Source of the DNA: Mixophyes australis
Taxonomy: Eukaryota; Chordata; Amphibia; Anura; Limnodynastidae
Direction of reading: 5' to 3'
Length of the DNA stretch: 64,000 nt
Assembly: GCA_036250195.1 (NCBI GenBank)
Contig: JAVHZZ010000008.1
Span: 10,414,934 to 10,478,933 of the forward strand
In this document: positions 38,501 to 52,393 of the stretch, piece after piece
Numbering within the stretch: position 1 is the stretch's first letter
Layout: each line of letters opens with the position of its first letter
Position numbers and translations under genes: made by a program
Notes under the pieces: generated by a model
The model's database searches: none
Told to the model about the DNA's origin: nothing
The model's input: only the letters and a program-made list of their open reading frames with translations

Positions 38501-41500
38501 CCTAAGGATTTTTCTCTACCTGCTAATATATGTTTAATATTGGCAAACACTCAAAGATGCTGACACACCATTCACCTACTACAAAAGTTCCTTACAGACT
38601 TGATACAACCTGACCAGATTGGATTCATTCCAAGTATTAGCAACTATGGATAGTTGTGGAAAACTGAGCGACCAATAATTCTAATTTAAAGTTTTTGGTT
38701 CATTTGCAGATTAATGTGGATTTGTTGGCTCTTCCCACTAATCTTCACCTTATGTCTAAATATATGTAACCATTAGATTTAAGTACCAGGGGTTATCATC
38801 TGCTTCACATTTTAAATTTATATATTTTTTTTATATAAACTATAGCTCCGTAATTAAGAAATGTTAGCTCCTTGGGTTCACTGACCTCTTCCTGCTTTGG
38901 GCAGCATTTATTTGTTGAAATAGAACATATTACATAAATTGATGTAGTCATTGCTTCCTCTTTCATTTATGGTTTTACACTTGTGTAGTTAGGCTAACGG
39001 TGGAACAATTCTTATGAAGAGGAAAATTATGACATATTTCTAGGAATTATCCATATAAGAATTCCAAGTTTGAAAGTGCCTAATAGATTTTGTCATAATC
39101 TCTCCGTTCATGCCGGATATCCTAGGATTTGGGTTATCACTGATGTATGATTTTCCAGATGGGGGACTAGAGCAATATATATATCCTGGAAGGTCTCTTC
39201 AGGCGTTAACTCAACACATTATTTATTTGAAACTTTAAAAATATAGAATTTGTTACAAAAGCAGTCTAAATTGTCATTGTATATTCCTTTATTTGGGAAC
39301 CCTTCGAAACTGGCATTTTGTATAGAGCTTTCACTGTCTGTTTGACTCTATTCACAGAGCCGCAATGTTACTCGATATAGTTCCTAATGAAGGGTTGGTA
39401 ATTCCCATTAAATATTCTTTTATCCTATTTGTGTCCATTATATGCAGACAAAACAATACATTGATTCCTATCCATCTATGTCTATCACAATTAATTTAGA
39501 TTAGAGAATGGAATCATTTTGGATAAATAGCTCTAAGTGGAATTAGATGAATTCCTTTGTATGTATTATTGTGAAATGATTGGTATATCTGATTTCATAA
39601 GAAAGGCGTCTTATCTACCTGCGGAGATTATTTCAGGGAACAGTTGTGTAAATTGGAGATGAAAATTGGCCATAAAGCGTTTGTTTTTGTTTTATATTAG
39701 TGTTTGGTTAGATTTAGCCTAGATATTTATATTATATGTTCAAAATGTTCAAAAGGACATGTTGCACATGTTCTATCAATGGGATAAATGTAAACGTTTT
39801 AGGTGCAAAGTGAAATTATGGATTCATTCTACTTTACATTAATAGTTGACGTTTTTTTCTGAGCACTTTGTTTCATCTTCTATACGTGAATTAAATCAAG
39901 ACGAGCCAATCAGTTTTGTGGTGAATATACTGCTACTTGCTTGTACGTAACTGCAAATACAATTTATCATCAAATATTCTTCGAGATATTTGACTACATT
40001 CTAGGAAGGTAAAAGGTCATTGTAGGGAGAGGACCGTTCTTAAGGCTCTGCCAAGGAGTCGTTTTTCTGATTAACTTTGGAGCTCTTCAGGCTTCTCTAC
40101 ATGGAAACCCACAAAAATGCCCCAAACCCCATTTTTCCTTTTGTATATCACAACACTTTTATTTTTTTTTCAGTCTGATCTTATTTTTTTTCATATTTTA
40201 TTGAACTCAATAAAAATATAATACATACAAATAGTTTAAGAATATACAAAGTAGATTATTTCCTTTTGTGCCAGAATAAAAAAAATACAAAGTGAACATC
40301 AGACATTAAAAATTGTTTTACACATAGGAGTATATTTACTAAACTGCGGGTTTGAAAAAGTGGAGATGTTGCCTATAGCAACCAATCAGATTCTAGCTGT
40401 CATTTTGTAGAATGTACTAAACAATGTACTAAGCAAATAATAGCTAGAATCTGATTGGTTGCTATAGGCAACATCTCCACTTTTTCAAAACCCGCAGTTT
40501 AGTAAATCTAGCCCATAGTGTCAGACATAAATCACATACAGCAGTATAACTGTCTTTACATACTTTGTCTGTTCTCACATATGTCCGTACTCTGACGTGG
40601 TTCCTCCTTTTCCCAAATAACTATAATTCTATAGGTTTATCATTTTTCAGAGACCGTCTGATCTTAATACTCTTTTAATATTGTGGTTAAACACTATGAA
40701 ACCTGTAGTTGGGTGGAAACTCTTCTTTCTGATATCATATTGATTGCATTTTGTACGTATGTGATTATTTTCCTTAAGTTTTTGCGCTGTTTAATATTAA
40801 TAATAATTACTAAAATAATATTGATTGTAGATATCTATGAGCATGTGAATACCGTCCGTTTGATGGCGGCTTGTGCTGCACAGGTCGCTGTTGGCGTACT
40901 CTACCGTAAAGAACTGGTCACACTGATGTAATGCTCAGTATAAGTTCAGGAACAGCCAATTACCGAAGTGTTTTTGTTTGTTGTCTAAAAGGATTCTCTT
41001 TACCACTGTCCCTTTAAGGAACCTCATCTCCCGCTCGTCCAGCAACCCCTCTCGCCACCTGCAGTACAACCCCTCCGCCGCCACCTCCTCGTCCACCGTC
41101 CAGGCCTAAGTTGCCCCCTGGGAAACCTGCAGTCACAGATGTGGTGAGTAGTCGCTATACAGTTATTTAAGGTAGAATTGGGTAACCTCCGGCAGCTCAG
41201 GAGTTGGTGATCCACAAGCTTCAGCATATAACCAAAGACATTTTCACCTAAACGAGTCTTATTGCATTTCCTCTGCTTTAAAAACTTTTCTTGATGACTT
41301 GTTTTACAAATTATTTGCTGTTTCCTAAAACATTTCCCGGTGATTCTGATTATGTTTAGCAGCGTTTAGGATGTGTTCACTAATGCAGGTTATTGGGGTC
41401 CGCAACGGATTCACCTGGAACTTAACTGCTCCGCACTGATCAACTTATTACGTCAGAAGTAGTTCTGTAGGGTGTGGGTGCCCCTGTAATTATGCCCACT

Positions 41501-44077
41501 AAACTGTATTATGTATGGTAATCATTCTGTGGTCTAACAGACTAACATTACTGTCTCCTACACTCCTACAGTCGCGACCATTCAGTCCCCCCGTCCACTC
41601 CTCCAGTCCGCCTCCCATCGCCCCTCTAGCTCGCGCCGAGAGCACCTCATCCATTTCTTCAGCAACCTCCCTGAGCGCGGCCACCACACCGACAGTTGGT
41701 AAAAGCTTTTATTTCTATTCAGCTTTATGTTGTTTTGTGTTCTTGTCTGTCTCATTGTAGTCACAGTAAAGGATGGCGTTACATACAGATGTGTGTTTAC
41801 AATACACTTCCGGTCATGCTAAACCAACACATATGAGTAGTTAGGTATCCAAGTAGGATAGTAACATGGTAAGAATAACACAACCAAAGGTAACATGAAC
41901 ATAAAAGATTTATAGCTTTACAAAGATAAACCAAGTTCTCACCAGTGAATTCATAGGTTTAGTTTTCTGTGGGTCCCAGAAATTTCAAGTTGAATTAGCA
42001 TAAAGGTCTGAGCCAGCAATTTAGACTATTACTTAGCAGCAGGTAGCCCAGGGGACATTCGTCCCTCTTGGTCATGTTCAATCCCCTCTTTAGTCCTCAT
42101 CTTCACAGAATGAGCGCAGTATACTCACACAATCTATGTAGCAGACCTGCAGTGTTCATGACAATAGTGAGGAAAAGGCTTGGTAAATGACTTTAGTAAC
42201 ATTTTAACCCAACTGACACGCTGCTTTCTTGTTTTACCTTTTTGTTGCTGCTTCTCTCTCTTCATTTAGTGAAAACGCTGGATGTATTTTATATGTATTC
42301 CATTGCTTTTTACCTTGTAGCATGTTGAGTCATTTTTAAACATCTCGGCTTGAAAGTAACTTTGTCCCGCATGACCATCTGATTGTTTCCATGCACCTGG
42401 AAAAGATTTCTGAGCTTAATCTCATAAAAAGGCAGCAGCGAAATGTATTACTTTCCTGTATATATACTGCATCTGAAATTCCCTCTCCGTGTTTGTCCTC
42501 TTCCCATCTGTCCGTAGTGTGACACTTTCTTTTACCGATGGGAGGTGGATTTTAACAAAGAATATTGTACTCTGTAGAGAAACTAATTGATAGTGCAAAA
42601 CCACATAGGGTACAGTACACTCTCAGTCAGTCACTGCAGGAAGAAGCTTATGGTAATTGGTCTGTGTCACTGTGCTCTTCCTCCTACTGAAACGTGCTGA
42701 TTCTAAGATTAGAGCTACTGGAGGGGAAGGGGATGTATACCTGTTGGGGGTCAGATAGAAGGACAATAGGGGGTGTACAGGGAGGGTTTTAGGCAGCATT
42801 TGAACCAGGTGCGACCTGTATATGAAGTGTTCTCAAAAAACTTAATCTAAAGTCATTGAACTATAAGAAATATGTTTTCAACTGTGATTAATAATCCAGC
42901 CTTATTTTTAGAAGGGAATTTGTCAAGAAAGAGGAGTAAACTCTAACTTTGCCTCCAGGTTCTAGTGCTAGTCTACAATAACAGGGAATCCGCTAGCAGT
43001 GGTTCCCAAACTGTGCACCGCGGCGATCGCCGGTGGACTACATGGTAATTATTTTGGCTAAGGGGTGCCTTGAAAAAATGATGGAGACTCAAAGGGTTGC
43101 CTCGGACAAAGAGAGTTTGGGATCTAAGGTGCGACAAAGACTCTCATGTTGTAATACTGTCCATGAGATCGAGTGTTCACTCACACGTCTGTTCTTTAAG
43201 GGGAACACCATGCGCTGTTTGGGGTCACCCCTGCATCCCCTGAAAACCTCTAAAGTCCAAAACATAATTATATTGCCTAATACACCGTGTAGAATCCAAT
43301 TCCTGCGAGATTGTCTACAATGCAGATCACTCTAATGTGGACTAATGTACAGTGCAGACCCCAATTCTGCTGGCTACTTGTATACTAGACATGCGGTGAC
43401 TAGTATTCAAAGCTCATTCATAATTGGTTTGCTAATGTATAATGCAAACTCTAACTTTGGTGGTTACTGTGCAATGCAGATCTATGTTCTGATGACTATT
43501 ATACAATGAAGCCACCAGTTTTGGTGGCTAACATGGATCCCACTGTAGTGTTCATCTCTGTTAGCCCGTTGTGCAATCACTTCTAGGGTGTAGCTGTCCT
43601 ACGGGAGGCTAGCAGGAAAGTGATTGGCTGCGGAGGGCAGTATACATTTATGTCAGCACTGGGGAGCGGTCTAGTATTTGTTAATGACAGAATCTGTTGC
43701 TACCCCTAACTGTGAACACAAAGGAGGCTGCTACTATCTGTGGGGACAACGGACAGACCCACAGCCCCCAACAGGGGTTTCATATAAAATGAAATGTCTT
43801 GGGAACTTTAATAAATTTTCATATTGGCCGAATCTAAAAAAAAAACTAATATGAAAAACAAAAAACTGCATTGTATTTTTACTGCTACATAAAATGACTG
43901 TACACTCTACAAAGTAAGTGATGATTTGCTCTTTCTCGCTATTCTTTGGTTGTCAGAACACTTTGATTTAATATTAATAGTTGCTCATGGAATGCTGCCA
44001 TATTTCTGTGAAAGTCTGAGTAAACAACCCGCTTTATTGGCATTAATATATCACATTTGCTTCTCACATTGCTGTTG

Positions 44078-44108
<31 letters not shown>

Positions 44109-47100
44109 CTGCAAAGAATATATACAGTATATAATATACAGTTCAGTACCACCTGCTTTGAGAGAGCGATCATGGCAGCTCGGAGACTGTAGACCCAGCG
44201 ACACATTTAAAGGGCAAAAATCTTAATTTGTTTTCATAGTTGTTTAATTCACAGCTAGATATACTGTATACCTCCCATTCTCGACCTAAGTTAGTTATGA
44301 ATTAGGATAGAACATACAGGATTTCCATAGTCCTCGATGCCGCTGCCACCACCATTCTCTCTGCTCAGGTGGTTACTCGCCAGATACTGACCTGTTTTGC
44401 ATGGCTTGGCTTTTTATGTGTTGTTGTTTTTTTGTTTATCCCTCATTCTTTTGATCATGATATCAGAAGGTGACGCATTTGCTGACAAACGGAGCCCGTT
44501 TGACAGACGTGAGACACCTGCAGGTACTGTACTAGACTGTTCTAGAGTGCGGGGGACTGATTGCTAGAGGTAGATGTGGGCAGTCTTCTGTGTAGTACAG
44601 GCCAAGACATGAATAGGTAGATCAGGGTAAAGAGATAAGACATGTTCTGGCTCCACCTGTGTTATTTCCTCCTGGATAGTCATAATTTAGGTTATGCCCA
44701 TCCACCGTTCAGATTTATGCCAGCTTACCATGCAGACCAGATTTTGAGGCATTGAAATATGTCCGCCAGCATGAGCTCTGTGCTGATGACCTGTCCTTTT
44801 AGTTGACGCACTGCAATGAGGAGATAGAACTGAGTACAGGATAATGCCACCCAAAATGTCTTTTATAGCTAAGATCCGTCCTCCCTCCAAAACAGCGGCC
44901 GTTCCACGTCACGATCTCCCGCAGTTCCAGACCTCTCCCGCAGTTCCAGACCTCTCCCGCAGTTCCAGACCTCTCCCGCAGTTCCAGACCTCTTCTGCAC
45001 CAACTCATCGATGCTTCCTGTCCAGGCAATGAAAACCTGGAAGTCCAAACAGTGATGTGTTAGTTTCCCAGCCACAGTGTTGCCCAGTCACAACCTGTCT
45101 TAAAAACTGGCAAAGTGTATTATATATTTAATAGGGACGGTGTCTGGTTGTCAGTGCAGGGACAAGGAGCTGCTGCAGCTCTGACGGATGAGCGTTCTCC
45201 CAAACTATGTTCGGTTCCTGGCATGGAACCTCCACAGTTTTACTAGTTGTTGGGAGGGAGGATGTTAGAGTACAGAAAAAACTACAGTTTATGTTGAGTT
45301 ACCGTCTAAGGCAGTGATGGGCAACTGGATATAGGGCCACATGTGTGGTTTTCCAATCTTCAAAAGGGCCGCACATTACCCTTCATTGCAGTAAGGAATA
45401 AACAGACCCTAAACAACCTCAGCACCCCCACGTCACTCGTCCCAATAATGCCCCCACGTGCCCCTCTCTTGCTCCAAAATTCCATCACATGGCACTCAGA
45501 CCTCCTACTTGCCTTAAACTGCCTCCATATGCCATGTAGACATCTACACATACCACCCAGTCCTCCACGCATACAACCACTCACTGACTAATATATTAAC
45601 CTAATTACAGCCTAAGAGTGACCCCCCCCCCCCACCCCTCCAGTCCAGACCCCACAGAGGAAGGAGGCAGAATACACTGCACTCTATCCTCCTGTGATTG
45701 GTTACGCTGTGTGATCTCCCTGCAGGGTGCAGCGGAGGTCATGTGATGTTGAAGCCGGCTGCCCCCAATCAGTCTTACTTACTGCATTATAGCATAAAGC
45801 AGGGAAGAAGTCAGAGGGGGGCTGGGGGCTGCAGGTGAAAGGTCACTGGGCCGCCTGTTGACCACTACTGGTATCCGCTAAAGAATGAGACAGAGTAGAG
45901 GGTAAATGAGATAATAAGACTGGTCAGACAAGTGCTGACCTTGGAGGGAAAACACAGAGAAAGGCTCCAGAAAATGAAATGTTAAAGGAAAGGAAAAGGG
46001 AATAACCATAGCCAGAGATGATAATCAGAAGGCTGAGGCATGAGGTGTCTGCTGCTCTCCGCTAGATGTTCAGTACTTGATCCCTGAGTGTTACTTGCAT
46101 AACAGATGGCGATCCTGATATCTCCTTCATTCAGCTGGGGCCATCTTCCATTTACAGAGCATTAGCGCATCCAACTAACAGGACTCTGTGCACATTGCAT
46201 GACAGTTTCCCAGATCCAGTCTAATGTGTGGACCTGTCACTTACACACAGTGCCTCGTGCCTCGGTGTTGTCATTCGTTCATTATGTATTGATAGGTTGA
46301 ACGTTGTTTTAGTCCACAACAAATGGCTGCCTCCACTGTGTGTAGGTGACGGGTCCACTTTTAGGTTTGCAAACAGGGACTTTACATTACACAGATATAT
46401 AGAGGTAACAGCACACATTAATCTGCTTTATCAATCATTTACATACATTATTATTACTCTCCCTGCACCATAAAACAAGGACATAAAACAAGGACAATCC
46501 TCTCCAAGAGCTTTCTTTTTTATTATATTTTTGCTTGGTGCAGTTACATATTCTATTGTTGTTTTTATCTTATCTTGACCACTAGGGACTAAACAATATC
46601 TATTGCATCTGCCACTGAGGTTCTCTGTCCAAAATGACTCATCCTCTGCTTTGTATTGAATATATACAAAAACACATAACTAAAAATAAACTCACCTTAA
46701 GTTGTATTTTCCCTTTAAAAGTTACAGATTTTCAATTATTTGATATATTTTGTATCATGAAATAACATCTTGCATCACTTAAATAGATCCCATTGAAACA
46801 AAGCAGGAAATACTTTAACATTTCTGATAGCTCTGATAGGTGCAGTACCGTTCACAGCCTGTGGCGGTGCTATATGCTTTATGGACAGTGACAAAGTCCT
46901 CTATACATGATAATAGGATAACAGCACAGCTATACACCGAGATGTAGTGCTATGTGAGGACAGGATATTTTGCAGTTTCATTAGTGTAGCTTACCCAGTA
47001 ACTGGGAGTATTTCAGACACTAAACAGTATTAAAACAAAACTGATATGTCTCCTCCAGACATGTAGAAAACATGGCTTGCAGTACCATTCCCCAACCCAT

Positions 47101-49373
47101 TACTGTAGTTTTATCCTGCTCTGACTGTGTCCTTCTCTCTCCTCTCCTGAAACCGTTCCCACCCCGCTTCCAATCCTGTCCACACAGAGAATGAACAGCC
47201 TTCCCTCATTTGGTTTGACAGAGGAAAGTTTTATTTGACTTTTGAAGGTAAGTAGTGCATAGCATACCACCCAGTCTGCCCCCCTCCACCCCCCACCCCC
47301 TTATTACCCCGTAGATCCGCCTGCATAGTGTAGATGCATAATAATTAACCCCTGTATTGCTGCTGGGGTTATTTTGGCTTTGTGGTCACAGCACATGGAT
47401 TTTTTTGGCTACTTATTGGGGTGAATGGTCACATTGTTGCTTCTCCCTCCATGCAGCATGCAGTCCGCATGTCTGATTGGTCATCTCTCAGCTCCATTCT
47501 GCGGCACAGTGCACCCAGTGATAGATCTGCCTATATCCTATATACTTTGTGAAAGGAAATACACTTTAAAGTTTATCACCTAAACACATTGAAGGCATCA
47601 TCTTGTGGGTTAAATCAATATTCAGCCACTTTGTGCCTCGTATCTCAATGATGTTCGTGATACATAAAGAATTTATTGGGTGCGTTGTCATAAATATTGA
47701 TATACTTTAATGTGGAGGTAGTAATTTTATGGGCTGACTCAATATCCAGCCAATCAATTCACTACAAATTATTTACACCACGGAGTTATGAGACACTTTG
47801 TGCCTCGTGTCTCAGTGATTTCACTAGTCCTAGTAAAATTATTATTAGTAACATTTATAGAGTTCCAGTATATTCTTCAGAGCTTTACAACTGGGAGTAA
47901 ACACAGTCATAAAAAAGACTGGTCATTAACAACCAGACAAGAGGTGAGAGCCTATCACTGTACTAGGTTTGGTCATGATGTACCTCCGTGATGTCACTGG
48001 CTTCTAGTGAACTGATTGGCCGTATTCTCCTGTATATATTCCATCCACAGAATAGCTGCCTCCACATTAAGTAGGTCAAGCCCAGCCAACCTGTGGCTCC
48101 CCAGGTGTTGTGAACTACAAACCCCAGCATGCTCTGCCAGCAGATAGTCAGACGATAGCTGGCCAGGCATGCTGGGACTTGTAGTTTCACAACACCTGAG
48201 AGCCAAAGATTGGCCAGGACTGATGTAGCTGTTTACTTAAAATAAAACATAATACGTAACTGATGGGAACAGCGAATTGGGAAACTAAGTGAAGTATACT
48301 TTTATTTTATAAAATGTTATGGCCTATCACAGAAGCCGACAATCTGAGGGCCTCCAGCTGTAGGTGAAGTATGATTCCTAAAGGTCCTGAGAGCCTTCGG
48401 CCATTTGATAATTGTTCTCTGGATAATATGTATGCTTTATAGTGGCGAAGAACTCAGTATGACAGTCCCCACTCATCTGAATGAATTGACTGATAAATAG
48501 TCCCTTCCGCTGGCAACGCATACTGGGAAATTTTGTGTCCGATGTCATCCACTAGAAATAAACAGATGCCCTTGTTATCGGCTCAGATTCCAATATACAT
48601 GTTCTGCTGGGACACTGTAGAGGTTGGATGAAAAGATTGAGGATAGAAGGATGTTGTTTAAGATTTGCAGGCTCATCGGTCATTGCCCACGAGTCAAATA
48701 TAAGCTCCTTTGTACCTCTTGAAAAAAATGCATTGTGACATCTGAGTTGTGCTGTGCTACGTGTGAAAATACCGCTGTATGCGCTGAATAGTGAGCATTG
48801 CTAGTAGACCTGCCTCATCTAGACACGTGTGCAATTCATTGAGTAAAATGGGGTATGATTATTTTTGCTAGTTCAGCTTTGATGAATATACATGTCTTTT
48901 GGGTGATTTTGCCGAATGGGCGCTGGGCAAGGGATTAGTGCCTAAAGTGCTTGTTCTTAAACAAATATTTGTTAAAGCATCACCTCTTTCTCAGGAAATA
49001 TTTAGTGCTAAAGAAAATTACCTGAATATATTTGCATACATCAGGATAAGTTTGCCTGTTTGTTGAATCTGTTACATGAGAACATCCAAGGATTATTTTT
49101 TTTCTGGAACAGTGAGATGATCAATTTATATTGAAATGTCCTCCTATACAAATGCGTATGATCACGTCATATGCTGAATTGAAGGTTGCTGATTCTAGAG
49201 CATTATTGCATGTTCACAAGGAAGGTTTATGTCCGTTTATAGTCTGTTGTGACTTGTGAGTCATCCTGAGCGATATAAACCATTCACGGACAGAAAAGGC
49301 TTTTCTGAACAAGTCCGTAAAGTAATTTCTTGATAAATAGACAATAGAACAAAATTTCATAGATCAAAAACTA

Positions 49374-49408
<35 letters not shown>

Positions 49409-52359
49409 TTATATGTGTCCATATTTAACAAATCAATGATCAAATAATATACACAAGCAGTTCATTAATTGTATGGTATATGGTTTAAAAACTAAAGCGT
49501 TCTATATGAACAGCACATTAATCCTCTCACTTATAAATACGGCTGTTGGCGTATACCACAAGTAATACAGGATAGATAAAGGTGATGTAATAGCGCAGTT
49601 AGTAAGAAGAGTGGAGTTGCTGTAGGAGTCGGGTGTACAGTTATACACATTCTCTGTTCTCAGCTCAAGACGTGGAAAACATTCAATCCGCTGACCAGAG
49701 TTTGCACCATATAAATTGAAGTATAATCGATATCGCTGAATAGCTGGTGTAATCTTCCTTCATTCATGGATTATAGACAAAGTCTTTGCTGTCCGTAGAT
49801 AAATAATGTAGAATCATGAGGGACTCACAGAGTGACAGATGTTACAAAGCAGGACACAGGGTCTGATTCGTTAAACCACGCAAAGCAAACGTATTGTGCA
49901 TTTTATTTTAAAAACACATGTAAATTAGGTATCTGCACGTCTGTATTCAGCAAGGAGCGGAGCTAAAGATATATCTGTTTTGAATACGGGTTTAGGTCCA
50001 CACTGCTCTAGCAGACAATACACTGCAGGATACATCCAATACATATGTGGAATATAAAGTCACAAAAGAACTCTGCTAATGTCACCTGTTAATAATATAT
50101 ATCTTTAATGACAAAACATGGGGAGAATAAAATACATTTATTAGGATGTTATTAATGTCTACTGTACATAAAATACATTATTACTGCACACACATGTTCT
50201 AGCTGTATACACAGCCGTCATCACTAGTAATCAGCACTTACACCCGACCTCTAGCTGGTGCAAAATCACGTACCTGAGAGATGCCCAGAGCATGAATCAG
50301 ACGCTGCTGCATGCGCTCCAGTTTGGGACGGCCCTCACTGTACATTGGCCATGTGGATATGCTCAGTCCGCTCCTGGTTCTGACTGTGAAATTGTAGGCT
50401 GTACTAAGGGTCCTTTGTGCTCAATTATGAATTGGACGTTGCTGCGTTCTCTGGCGTATGGTTAATTTCCGGGCATGAACTGAGCGATTTCACCCTTTAT
50501 ATGACACCTATCGGGATTTACGGTCTTTAATGAATCAGGCCCATAGTGTTAATGCCCATTGACCCACAAGTGATATGAGGCCTAGCCAGGCTGTATCGGG
50601 ATGTAGTGGACGTTTTTACCGGGACAGTGGGCTCTTGTCCAGCCCAGTGATCAGAGATCCGTGTGAGGCTAATTAGAAACCCTCCGTTCCATTACCACAT
50701 GTCTCCTATATGTGCAATACCTAATAACATTGCATTTATGACAATTAGGCACAGGTATCTAAGCTGTACATACAATCCCTGTATCATTGTTATCTGCTAC
50801 ATCCTATTACTGTCTGGATACATGAATCTACAGCTGTACTGATGGGGCTCTTAGAGGTACTTAGTAACGGCCCCTCATCCCCAGGAGCTATAGCAGTTGC
50901 CTGATCCGCTATAACTATAGTTTCACCCTTGAATGCAGCCTATCAATACATTGGACATTGGTGACCATGATTGAGACATGAAGCACTGAGTACCTCATGC
51001 CTCATTGGTGTCACTTAGAGAACCGGTAGGCTGGCCACAATATGGCTGCCTCCGCTGTGTGTAGGCGACAGGTATAACCTGAAACCCTCTCCAATCCAGC
51101 AACGCTCCAATCTGTCATTAGCCAAGTCCTAATGTTACAGACTAAAGGCTCACAGTCTCTCTTATTGTATGGCGCATATGGGATAAACTGAGGCACTTTT
51201 ATTAGCGTGTCTAGACTGGTCGCACACACCTTGACAGAGCTAATTACCATAACTAGCCGTTTACAAACATCACTCATTGGTTCAGATTCAGTTCCCCTTT
51301 AACATTGAATGATTCATAGTCTACATAGTAAATATTCTCAAGGGACTCTGGGATTTGGGTGGGTGCAAACGATAGACTCATGCAATTGAGGCTCTACTGG
51401 AAATTTGAGATGCCTGTCCTATTCCATTAGCTACGGTCTGCTTCCATGCCATCAAAAGTTTTAAACTTGGATGATCCTATTTAGTGATCTTTTTGACCTT
51501 TTACTTGCCACACATGTAGCGATGATTGTAAGATCTCATCTAATAGGATGTATGCATCCTGGTTAAAAATAAAAAATAAGACATTTCGTACGTGGGCATC
51601 TTACAGTTGAAGATTCCCTAGGCATTGTGAGTGGATATTGCCGTAAATTAGTATCCAATACAATCAACTCTATAATTCTACTGGGATAATAAGGGGATGC
51701 TAAAGGCTAAATGGCCCAAAGAATTTAAATGGAATTAAATTACCATAAAACAATTTCTGGTCTGTTTACTGAAAAGCACAGTCCTGTCCTCCATATTAGC
51801 CAATCCTCAGAGATAAGAGCAGTACATGGTCCCTCTGTGAGATATCTGGCTGCTGAGAGTTGTTACATTGTTGCACTGCGACATCTCAGGGTTGTGATGA
51901 ATCATATCGTACCCCATGCTGCGTTCTCTCTGTGCCGCTAAGCTCGCGTGTTGTGATCTTGCAGACTCCATCTCTTAGATGTCATTTGTTCTTGGAAAAA
52001 CATTGAATTATACATAATGATAACACAAAAAGCCTGACTGACTCTGTAAATGAATAAATTACATGTCCACAGGATGCAGCTGACATTTTACCAAAGCACA
52101 ACAACTTGTAAAATGAATTTCATTGTATCAGCTTGGTGGAAATAGGCAGATGTAACACCTAGAAAGACACCCATTTCTGGGCTTACTGCGCTCGCTATAT
52201 GTGTGTGCGTAATATAGGTACATTTATTTTCAGAGATGAACCATCATCATCATCATTAACATTTATTCATATAGTGCCACCAATTCCGCAGCCATGTACA
52301 GAGAATATTTACCATTCACATCAGTCCCTGTACCAATAAAGCTTACAGTCTAAACTACC

Positions 52360-52393
<34 letters not shown>

